Source of the DNA: Heliocidaris tuberculata
Lineage: Eukaryota > Echinodermata > Echinoidea > Camarodonta > Echinometridae
DNA length: 64,000 nucleotides
Assembly (NCBI GenBank): GCA_025618425.1
Contig: CM046844.1
Coordinates: forward strand, 1,125,500-1,189,499
Direction of reading: 5' to 3'
Positions 23,310-35,300 of this stretch are shown here, piece by piece. A program made the translations under genes and the position numbers. The notes beneath the pieces are model-generated. The model searched no databases. It had not been told where the DNA came from and saw only the letters and a program-made list of their open reading frames with translations. Position 1 is the stretch's first letter. Each line of letters begins with the position of its first letter.

Positions 23310-24620
23310 CTTTGGAGTTATTAAGCCGGGTTGTAAAGCCTAAAATGTTTTTTCTCTACATCCAGAGCATTTGGGGCAGCAAAGCTGCATGGGTTTAGGG
23401 GGCACTTATGGTGTTTTTTTTCAGGAGCATGTTACACCCTCTTCCCGATGGAAATTTTTGTAAGTTTTTATATTTATAATGTACACCCATAACTCTTCTT
23501 TCTGACAAAATTTGGTCCATTGGCCTTAAGGGGAAAAATTTGCCCCAATTTTTAGGGGCGGTACGTCTGACAACCCATCCCGACGGAAAATGTCAGTTTT
23601 GGTGTTTTGGTAATGTATAGTCTAGACCAAACAGTCTATTTCGTTCGGGGATAGCGGCTGAGACTACGTCTGGTTTCACGGAATCCCTTAGCTCCTACAT
23701 ACTCAAAATTCAAAAAAATGTTATACCCCTCCAAACAGACGGATTTTTCTGTCTATAATAGTCACTTCCTTCTGGCAAAGTCTGGCGCATGTTAGATCAA
23801 GGAGTTATCACAGAACTCCTTGGTTAGATGGGTTGAAATCGACCCGACTTTGGCCGGGGCCCCTTTGGGGGGGGGGGGGGCTCTGGGGGCCAAACCCGGC
23901 GGCTTCGTTCGAGGTGACAAGCTTTATGTGAATGACATGGATAGTCTAAATAACTTTAAGGGGTCAAATCCCCGGGGGGGGGGGCACTCAGGTATATTGG
24001 TGTACACATGTGCGTCCAAAAAAACGCGTAAAAAGGGGCCTTTTTTTCATCTAGGACGCGTAACGCGCGTTACGTGTTAAGGGGTCCGAAAACGCCGATT
24101 TTCAACAAAAAGGGGGTGCTGAACGGAATGCGGCCAAATGCGTTTAGGGGGGTCATTTTCATTCCGGCGCCAATGGTACATGTACGAACAAAACATTTTT
24201 ATTCCGATTTTCAGGAACTTGAACGCCCTTTGAACGGTGAAGAATATGTCAATTTGCAAAAGGTGATCATGAAGTGGTGTATTTTTTATGTTGGTTAAGT
24301 TAATCTTGTTTAGGGAGTAATATTTAAGACAAACTTGTTTAGGGGGTAATATTTCAATCCAACCTGTTTAGGGGGGTAATTTTTATGAAAAAACACGCGA
24401 AATCCTCGTTAAGGGGTAATTTTTACCAAAAAAAGCACGCGAAATCCTTGATAAGGGGTGTCTTTTCACCAAAGTATGAAACTTGTTTAGGGGGCATTTT
24501 TTAAATCCACGGACACGCATGTGTACACCAATATACCTGAGTGCCCCCCCCCCCCCCCGGGGTCAAATCTCGTATGTAAAATGGGGTGACTGTTTCGGCG
24601 CTCCCTGACTACTACCTGTA
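23310..24620 (+). repeat. Dispersed repeat family, copy C (interrupted)
   Basis: Contains the same blocks as copies A, B and D in order. It is interrupted at 23971-24561 by a TIR element and resumes with TATGTAAAATGGGGTGACTG, as in copy B. Confidence 0.7.
23971..24561. mobile_element. TIR element with G-tract ends and filled/empty evidence
   Basis: Starts CCCGGGGG and GCACTCAGGTATATTGG; the right end mirrors this as CCAATATACCTGAGTGC and CCCCCGGG. GTCAAATC at 23963-23970 recurs at 24562-24569. The interior has several copies of TTGTTTAGGGGGTAAT. Copy B shows the same target without the insertion. Confidence 0.85.
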
Positions 24621-25013
24621 AATAACAAATCTACATGTGTGTACTATGATTATACGGTACATCATAATTATGCAAGGCCTAAAGTGTGACACTTCCCTGG
24701 TAAACTAGTACATGCGGTGCAAATGTGTGATGACTGTGTCTGGATGTGTACACGTTGGCATTAGTTGATTGGTTCCGTGCAGTGTCAATCTACTAAAGCT
24801 TATGACTACTTATGATTAGAGCAATGGAAATTATTACTACTCCATTATTTAAAAAGAATGCTTGTCTTTAAAGTTTGTATATAAATATAATTTACAATTT
24901 TATAATTTTGTTGTATTTTCTCTGGATCTAAAAATGAAAACACCAACTTTATTTACAAGATCATTAATATCGTCTTCAAATTGCCATCAAAAGTCTATTC
25001 AGCTCAAACCAAA
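24620..25013 (+). promoter_or_regulatory. Presumed DDOST upstream region
   Basis: About 390 bases before the DDOST start codon. It contains ATTGGTTC (an inverted CCAAT-like motif) near 24769 and AT-rich sequence near 24880-24910. No clear TATA box or transcription start can be set by eye. Confidence 0.3.
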
Positions 25014-25152
25014 ATGGCAGTCGGCGTGGCACTTGTTCTCTGTGGGCTTCTAGCCATCCTTAGCAGCGTACAGGGTGGAGGAAAAACCCTAGTTCTTTTG
25101 GATTCGATGACTTTGCGAGAGACGCATTCGATGTTTTTCAAATCTTTACAGG
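25014..25152 (+). CDS. DDOST: DDOST exon 1
   Basis: Residues 1-46, signal peptide and first strand. Donor gtaagg after CAGG, phase 1. The next intron is 9.5 kb and full of repeats. Confidence 0.95.
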
Positions 25153-28100
25153 GTAAGGAATAAACATGAACCATATTCGAAATTTTGAATCAAGATCATG
25201 ATATGCAGTCCCATATGCCAACAGATATGTTGGTTATTTTTTTACTTCACTTCACTGTCTGTTCATTTAACTCTAGCCTAGTCTAGGGAGCTCCACCGCC
25301 ACCATCGTTAGGCGGTGGAGCTCCAGGTACAACTAATCAAGATCTTCCTCGCCCATTAGTTTGGTCGGTCGCATTGCTTAATTTCGGCAGATAGATGAAA
25401 ATTTGTAGTCTAGAGTCTAGATCTAAATCTAGACCTATCATGCCCACTCATACACATACGAGGTTATCGTAAGATAACCTCGTACTCCATACGTGTTTTA
25501 TTGGCAGATTTGAATGTATACTTTACAATATCACCTCCCTTGCAATTCCAAGGGTTTATTCCCTATTTTTGCTGTATTTATGTTGTATGATGTCTATGTA
25601 TGTAAATAGCTATACGAGCTCAGTGTAGCTATACGAGCTCTGTGGCTTATCAATCTGCTACTGGCCACAGAGCTATACAGCCCATGCCTATACTGCGTGT
25701 GGAGGAAGATATCAACCAAAAAATCTAGATCTAAATATCACCATTTCCCACATACTGTGAGCCATGCAAACCACCCTCGGAGTTTTCTAAAGGGGTAACC
25801 ATCCAGGATCAACTAAGATTGTAAAAATTGAATGAATAAAAAAGAAAAAAAGCCACAAAATTGGCAGGTGTGATCAGGTTTTTTTTACCATGCACTTGTA
25901 ACTTGTATATATGGGACTACACATGCAAGGTAAGATTGGTGTAGTCCCATATATACAAGTTACACTGTGTAACTTGTATATATGGGACTACACCAATCTT
26001 ACCTTGCATGTGTAGTCCCATATATACAAGTTACAAGTGCAAGGTAAAAAAACCTGATCACACCTGCCAATTTTGTGGCTTTTTTTCTTTTTTATTCATT
26101 CAATTTTTACAATCTTAGTTGATCCTGGAAGGTAACCCCTTTAGCAAACTCCGAGGGTGGTTTGCATGGCTCACAGTATGTGGGAAATGGTGATATTTAG
26201 ATCTAGATTTTTTGGTTGATATCTTCCTCCACACGCAGTATAGGCATGGGCTGTATAGCTCTGTGGCCAGTAGCAGATTGATAAGCCACAGAGCTCGTAT
26301 AGCTAGCTCTGTGGCTTATCAATCTGGTACTGGCCACAGAGCTATACAGCCCATGCCATATAGGCGCTCGGAGGCACCTGTAAACACAGAAATACTATGC
26401 CTCATAATCACCCATTCCCACGCACGGTGAACCTTGCAAACCACCCTCGGTGTTTGCTGTGGTGGTTCTGAACATATTCTAACGTAAAAGTAAAAAATCC
26501 AAGTACAGTAAAGAGAGTAAATTTCATAAAATTAGGCAGGGGTGACAGGATTCGACTTACCTTCCGCATGATCCCGTGAGAATGATATTAGCATGAGAAA
26601 CGATGACCTCTTGCCGTAGCCGGCGCGGGGTCAGCACAGAATGTGCTGTATATGATCGAAGAGCATGTTGTGTAATGCTGAGATGTTGTGACGGCAGATG
26701 CTAAATTTTACAGTGATAATTGCTTCATGATACCGCCATCTACATTGTTCGAAAATATATGTAGCTACTGTATTGATGTCACTTTTTGCTCGACATCATT
26801 GTCTTTATATGACAGGCAATTTAGGAGGGCTGACTCGGGGGGCGTTGCTAGAATATTTTAAATGGGGGGGCGGGGGGGGGGGGGGGTGTCACACTGAAAT
26901 TTGCTGACAAAAATGCTGCACCACTAATTTTCTCCACCCCACAACAAATAATAAAAGAAAATCGCAGATGTAGAGATCTTGACCATTCTCGCAAGGGGGG
27001 TGGGGGGGGGGGGGGCTGACACTTTTTAACTAAAAACTAAAAATTTAGCAAACACCCAGGGGGGTTTGCAAGGTTCACCGTGCATGGGAATGGGCGATTA
27101 TGAGGCATAGTATTTCTGTGTTTACACCTGCCTCAAAGTGCCATAATGGCATGGGCTCTACAGCTCTGTGGCCAGTACCAGATTGATAAGCCACAGAGCT
27201 CGTACAGCTAGTACAGCCCCACTTATACATGTACAAGCTTATCTGAAGATAACCTTGTACTCCAGACTAGCTTTTATGGGTGAATAGGCTTCAATAGCTT
27301 ATGTGTGTATCAGCAGGCCTTTTTCCAGGGTAGATCATTCATACAGGAGAGGAAAATAATTATTTAAAATTTCACTTTCAATTTTGAATCCCCTAATTTG
27401 TGGCACAGTAAGAGTTGAAGAGTCCATGAATCAGGTAATTAGCAAATTTAAGAAAATTAAATCTTGCTTAGAGCAATTTTGTTGTCTGTTTTTGACTGAT
27501 GCAACAGTGAATGTTGGACACAGTCCCACATGGGCAAGGGCCCATGAGTGGTACAGCCCATGCCATTCATGCTAATGGAGGCGAGGGTAAACACAGAAAT
27601 ACTATGCCTCATAATCACCCATTCCCATGCACGGTGAACCTTGCAAACCACCCTCGGTGTTTGCTAAAGGGGTTACCTTCCAGGATCAACTAAGATTGTA
27701 AAAATTCATAAAACAAAAAACAACAACAAAAATCGGCAAGTGTGATCAGGTTTTTTTTACCTTTCATGTGTAACTTGTATATATGGGACTACACATATCT
27801 TACCTTGCATGTGTAGTCCCATATATACAAATTACAAGTGCAAGGTAAAAAAAACCTGATCACACCTTCCGATTTTGTGTTGTTTTTTTTCTTTTTTATT
27901 CATTCAATTTTTACAATCTTAGTTGATCCTGGAAGGTAACCCCTTTAGCAAACTCTGAGGGTGGTTTGCATGGCTCACAGTATGGGAAATGGTGATATTT
28001 AGATCTAGATTTTTTTGTTGATATCCCCCTCCACACACAGTGTAGGCATGGAGTGTATACATGTAGCTCTGTGGCCAGTACCAGATTGATAAGCCACAGA

Positions 28101-28984
28101 GCTCGTACAGCTAATCTAGGCCTACTGAGAACTACTATAGAAGTTAAGGATGGTGTAATTAAAAGGGCCGGGATGAGCGTAGGGACACCGATTTTCCGTT
28201 TCAAAAAATGGCTTTTACCGTTTCAGAAAATCTGGAATTCCAGTTCAGATGGGCTGAAAAACGTAAATTCTGTTTTGCCATAGACTTTGTACACATGAAA
28301 AAACTGAAATTCCATTTACATGTCATAAGATTTGGATACAAACATGAACTTGGAGGGTATGATGGGGGGACTTAAAGCTATATGCATTTTATTTCCAGCT
28401 GCTAAAAAGTCACTTTTTCAATGATTAATGCGAATTTCTGTCATATATCTTGGTTCTGTACATACTCTTAAACTAAATCCCTGAGAAAGTTACGACAGAC
28501 AAATATCAATAACATTAATTTTCAAGGCGATGTCAATACACACGTCAAATTTGGTCGAAAAAATGAAAGGGTCCTAAAGCTACGCACACGTAATAAATGA
28601 ATGCAAATGTTGATTTTTAAGCTGACTGACATGAATTTCATCCCGATTTGCAAATAGTGATAATACATGTATTACCAAAAATAAAGGAAAATTACTCATT
28701 CTTTTTGGAGAATGTAAATGATAATCTCGTAGCTCAGTCACACCGAAAGTTTGGCGCATTGAACGCGTCGCATTATGCGTATTTGCGGGGTGCGTAGCTT
28801 TAGGACCTGCGTAGCTTTAGGACCCCTGACTGTACAGTACAAATGTTTTATTAAAGGTTCTAACATTACAGAGTCAGTTGAAATTCAGGTATTCGACGTG
28901 CATTTCATAATCATGATCAAAAAGGAATCTTACATGACAAACCATGAAAATCTGTGTAGTAATCCCTCCATATTCAATTATGTA

Positions 28985-29074
<90 letters not shown>

Positions 29075-29219
29075 TTTACGTTTTCCCTGACGAATGGGGA
29101 GGACCCCCGAAAATTTGGAGAATAAAAATACTTGGAATTGGCATTCAATGCATTCGAGTCATCCTTTATTATTTCTCATCATATGCCAATACGTGGAACA
29201 TCATGAATTTATATATATA

Positions 29220-29303
<84 letters not shown>

Positions 29304-32300
29304 ATATATATATATATATGTATATGTGTATGTTGCTTTTTTGTTGTTGTTGTTTTTCTCCTTATTGTCAATAGTCACAAAATGTATTTTATCATGCTTG
29401 TATTTGTTCTCGTTTGTATTTTTCATGTTGTTTTTATCTTTTGAATTTGAATATGGAAATAAATGAAATGATTAAATGATTAAAAAAAAGATGGGGAGTT
29501 GTGTGTCCTGACACTTAACAAAAATTAGCGTCTTGTTAGATTTTACGAAAATATGCATCGAGTAAAACTAAAATCAGTAAATAATTGCAATTCACGTGAT
29601 TTCCTACCTATCCTGTGAAAGATTTGTGACAATTTGCTTGAAAATTTGTTCGATTTACTACTGTCCGGATAACCAATCTGTCTGGAAACACAACGTCTGG
29701 GTCACTCACACTTATGCGAGGTTATTGGAGATAACCTCGCACCCTGTACATGTACCTTCATATCGTGAGCAATTGCCTCCCATAGGCAAGTGTGTGATAT
29801 CCCATATGTGTGCAGGAGGGGAGCAAGATCACCGACCAAAAACAGCCTGAAAATTTCACTTGATCAAGATGATAAAGATCCTATTGAAGGATCTGGCATG
29901 AAATTAGATATTCAGTCATTCTAAGATGTAGAAGGAAGTATTTTCTCAAAATTTTGTAGATTATATTGGTGTTTTTACCTCTTCAAATTAAGAGGTCATG
30001 ACAGGCTGAAATTAACACAGCCCCATATTGTGATGGTCCTGTGAGTGCGTCTGGGTATACCCTAGCCTCTTGTCGAGGCCCTGGCGCTGTTGAAATCCTT
30101 GGCGATATGGAGGCAAAATTTCTGGCTCGCTTCGCTCGCCAGAAAAACCGAGGCGCTTGCGCCGAGGGCCTCTTGACACCCGACCTGAATTATATATATT
30201 CATGAGGCACGATTTCCTACTGAATTATGCATGAAAACGTGAATAGTTAGATTACCGCGGCGATCGCCCAGCAAATTGGCCAATGAAATCTCAAGGATTT
30301 CTTACTTCAGTTCTGGACTAGTCTATTATTTTTTGGGGGGATTACGTAAATCTCTTGCTCAAAATACATTCACAGACAAGCACATTATGAAGAATTCGAT
30401 CTCTAGCTTACAAACCATGGTAATTTGAAATAAGACAAATGTACATATTCCTCAAGAGATCATCATATATATACAAATAATGAAGAATGGGCAATAAAAG
30501 TCACCGTTCAACAATAGATGCATCTCCATCAAGTCTAACATAATTAACACTGTTACAGTGTTATTAACAAATAACACTAACACAGTTAGTTTTTAGATCT
30601 TGACCGAGTCAAATTCAAAATTATACCTTCTAAAGTCACATCTTGTGACGAAGCGTCCCCAGGATAGATGGCTTGAAGTCCACGTTTCTTGAGCGACTTC
30701 ACCTGGTCTCTCATCAGAGACACCAAAGGGGAAATAATCAACAAAATGCTTCGTGAAGATGATAGACTAGTAGATGATGTAACCAAGGAGTTACCAGCAA
30801 CTTCACTGCCCGGCAAGGGCGGCAAGGCCCCGGGTGATCCGCCTGGCCCTCGCGAAGCAGCAGTTCCCTGGCCCACGGAGGTAATCAGCACAGAGCGGTA
30901 GCGCGTGAAAAATAACACTTTTTCCATAGCCAGTAGGCAGATTCACAAAAACATCTTGTCCTTTAAGTGCAGATTTGATTGCATCAACTTGCAAATCTTT
31001 GAATCTGTCAATCTTCAACATTCTAGCGGCATATTCTAAGCTCTTACAAATATCGTCATCACTCGTCGTGGAAGAAACGTTGAACGCCATATTGGGCTGC
31101 GATTAATTAATATGTAAGAAATAGCGTGCAGTCGAGTCATGAATATTTAACATTACGTCATGGTAGCTCGCGCTTATTGGATGATTTTCACCGACCAAAA
31201 TTTGGTCGGAATATTCGTCAAAACAATGAAATACAAAAGAAATTCAAATCGGGTGTCAAGAGGCCCTCGGCGCAAGCGCCTCGGTTTTTCTGGCTCGCTT
31301 CGCTCGCCACCAGAAATTTTGCCTCCATATCGCCAAGGATTCCAACAGCGCCAGGGCCTCAACAAGAGGCTAGGTATACCCAGGAACCCGATGTCAACGA
31401 AAACATTTCAGTCTTGGCTGTCATGTCAGCAATATCGACTGATGTTTGGCGCACACGCCTGCCCCTTTTTTTAACTGTACAACAGCGTGTGTATAATCTC
31501 GCCGCACTTTTTGACTTGGCGCCCACTGCTGGCGTGTGCGCGCCTAGTCTTACGTCTGCGTAATACTAGGCGCGCACACGCCAGCAGCAGGCGCCAAGTC
31601 AAAAAGTGTGGCGAGATTATACACACGCTGTTGTACAGTTCGAAAAAGGGGCTGGCGTGTGCGCCAAACATCAATCGTCTGCGTAATACTAGGTGCACAT
31701 GCCAGCTCCTTTACTCAAAATGTGCTGGCTGTGTACAGCAATCTTGCCTTACTTTCCTCTTGGCCGCACGAGTATGCGCCTAGCTTGCATAATAGGGATT
31801 CGCTGCTCCTATTTTACCGTGTTGTGTGTCACAATCTCCATCAGTCCAGCAAAACAAAATGGCAGCGTCCCGTCTCCGAAGAATCTGACGTATATCGCTA
31901 AGTATTCGGAGTTATAAACCATGAATTCAGGCCCGACATTTTTTCACTGCATAACAAATCACGAGAATAGTGTAAGTTTTATGATTTCATTTTGGAAAAA
32001 ATGAAAAATGTTGAGGTGAAAGGGGTTTTCGGCGACTTTCCATTCCAAATTGCATTTTTCGTTTCAAATGGTCATTTCCCTGAATTCCGTCCGTTTTCCG
32101 TGATCGAGGAAAATCAGTGTCCCTATTTAATTCACAAATATAGACACCACCATATCCATGAAATACAATTGAATTCAACTCACTGATGTTGGAAAAGATA
32201 ATTAAAAAAATGAAATCCATAATTTATTTTCTGTTCAGGTGAAACTGGGTATCGGAGTGAGTCATTGTGTACATTTTTTGGTCGCTAGGAGCGCTAACAT

Positions 32301-35300
32301 CTCCCCCCCAAAGTTTGGTCGTCATAAATTCGGTCCCCATCACGCACATGTAGAAGTCCCGATTTTCCGCATGTGCGATTGTAGAGATCAATGTGCGTGC
32401 GATACCAAGTTTCATTGTGGACAAAAATTTTATTGGCCAAGTTTAATCTAAAACATTGGCAGAATGAAAACAAGTTGCTACATGTACATGTATCGCAAAA
32501 AAAAATCGGCATGAATTTTGACTTTGGATTTTGCTGGAAATAGAAGAAGTTCTTCCTAACAGTCATTTAAGGTAAGAGTGAGATTTTTAAGAGCTGAATT
32601 TGAAAGGAAGTATATAAAATATTTATCTTATATTTTCCCCATACATAAGTACATGCGATAGAAAATGAGTAGTATTTTTGCATTCATCGCACTTAGTGAT
32701 CAATATGACCGCTATTACTTGGTGTGCTCCAGGTGCAAATCCTATAAGTCAGAATCTGGCCAATCTACTTTAATTCGGTTGCACTTTTTTCAAAACAAAA
32801 AGGGAGCTTGTACTCCACACTAGCTTTTACGGATGAATAGGCTTCCATACATGTAGGTTTTGTGTGTATTACTTAGCGGGCTATGGTGCATTCTAGATCA
32901 TTCATACATGAGAGGAAAATAATTTTTTAAAATTTCACTTTCAATTCTGAAACCTCAAATTTGTAGCATAGTAAGAGTTGAAGAGCCCCTGAATCAGGTA
33001 ATCTAGCATATTTAAGAAAATTAAATCTTGCTTAGAGTAACTTAGAGCAGTTTGTTGACTGTTTTTGACTACTGCAACAGTGAATGGACTTTGACACAGT
33101 GACACAATCCCACGTAGGCAAGGGCCTATGAGTGTCTGTACTTGGTCTAAATATTATTAAGAAAAATCTTTTACTACTAGATGGTATCTGATATCCACGA
33201 TTTGACAAGTAGTTTGATGAAAGATATGTATTTTGCTGGCATCGGCATCGCCAATATTCTCCCCATGTTGTAGCGCATAGGAAATCAATGTAGATTCTAG
33301 ATCAATTCATGGACTCACTCAAAAAACCATCCCTATGTAGGGCTTTGTCAATTTTGTTGCCACTCGACCTCTAACTTGAGGTAAAAACACCAGAATAATC
33401 TGTGAAATTCTGGAAAAATACTTCCTTTTTACATTCTACAATGACTAAGCATTTTTTTTCCAGACTATTCCTTGAATTGGATTGCTAATTCGCTATCACC
33501 CTGATCACTTGAAATTTTCAGGCTGATTTTAACAAGTGATCTTGCTCCTTTGAAGCTCTCATATGAGCTTGAGTTAGCACACTCGCCTAAGTGAGGCAAT
33601 GCAGGTACGGAGTGCAAGGCTATCTTTGAGTAACCTTGCATATAATGTGTGAGTGTCGTTGACTAAGGTTTTCTCGTGTTAGAAACGAGTCCTTGAAAAA
33701 GAATATTCAATAATATAAAGATTAGGTTTTTGCAAAACTGTAGTATTCGGTGATTCCGGTTAGACCTCCCCAAGTCCCCAGCTTGGTTGGCCATTATTTT
33801 GTTTTTAGATTGTAAATTAGATCTAAATCTTGGTGTTATCTTTTTTTGCCAACCATACCATTTTAGTGTCTCATTATAGTTTAAAGGGAAAGTCCACCCC
33901 GGTATTCAGCTGATTTTAATAAAAGAAGAAAAATGAGAGAAACAGATTAGTGAAAGTTTGAGCAGAATCCGATAAGAAATAAGAAAGTTATGAATTTTCG
34001 AAGCTCAGTACAGATAATCTCATAAATTTTAACTTTCTTAGTTTTTGATGATGGATTAGATTTGTTTCATACAGGTTTTGTGTAAAAGCATACAAGCAAT
34101 GATTATATCTAAGGTGCATGTAAGATTGAATATTTTCTTTAGAGAAAATGTAAATTAATGATTTTAGGGGTACAGGCCAAATGGGAGAGGAACTCACAAG
34201 ACTTGTCACAGAGTTGCCAATTTAGTATTTGATTGATTACAAGTTCAGAAAGTCATAACTTTCTTATTTCTAACATTGTATTTTGCTCAAACCTTCCCTG
34301 ATGTGTTTCTGTAATTTTTCTGCTTCTTTTAAAACAAACTTGTACATGTAATCGGGGTGGACTTTCCCTACAACAGTCACAACTTCACCGCCATCCCATT
34401 GAAACTTGCATTTTACAAATGTAATTCGATGGCCACAAATTCAGAGTTGTATTTTCATGATGATTTCATGAGATGCTTCCTACAATACTCTCAATTTCAA
34501 GCTACTTGCAATACACAAGATTACAAATGTAATTTTCTTTGATTCCAGACTTTTGATTAAGTGAAAAAATGGATGTTTGGTATTTGAATGTTCATGTAAC
34601 TTTTATATTTCCTTTTTTGTGTCCTATTGTTTCAGAGAGAGGTTTTGAGCTGACATACAAGACCGCAGATGATCCCAACCTGAAGCTTAGCAGTTACGGA
34701 GAATACCTTTATGAGCATCTAGTGCTCTTCTGTCCATCAGTAGAAGGTAAAGCAAGGCTTGGCGCTAACCTTTCTTTTATCCGGGGGATCCAGAGCTAAA
34801 TCTTATGGTCCTTGGCATTGGGTGATTTCAAGTTCGGTGTAGGTGTTGGTGTTGGTGTTGAGAGCGTGCATTGTGCTGCTGATTCTAGCCCCAACATCGA
34901 ATTCGGGTTTATAAAAATAATACCAATCACATTACTGATAGCTCAACACCTAGTGAAGTCAATTTCAGTACCAGCTTCATTTCAGGTTCGGTGTTGTGGC
35001 TGGTGCTAGTTTTACCCCCAACACCAACACCAGCTTTAAACACCGAACTTGAATTCACCCATTGTATCACAAAACTGTTACAGGATTACATGTAACACAC
35101 ATTTCAAAGGGATGTTAACACTTTTGTACTCATGATGATCTATTGAGACTCTGCCCTTTGCTCTGTGTGCAAAAGGCCCGTGCTTGTTAACGCCTTCCCA
35201 TGACTCTCTTTGGTCCAAACTCCAAAGTGAAATTTTTGAGGACCATGTGGACCATATGATCCACTTTTCAGGGGAGCGTTTCATGAAAGGAAGTTGTCGG

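Noticed and set aside
28985..29320. Long Tyr-Ile frames on both strands
   Set aside because: They are translations of TA microsatellites.
30012..30203. Arg-rich frame repeated at 31160-31474
   Set aside because: It is the two inverted copies of the TIR and shows no coding signal of its own.
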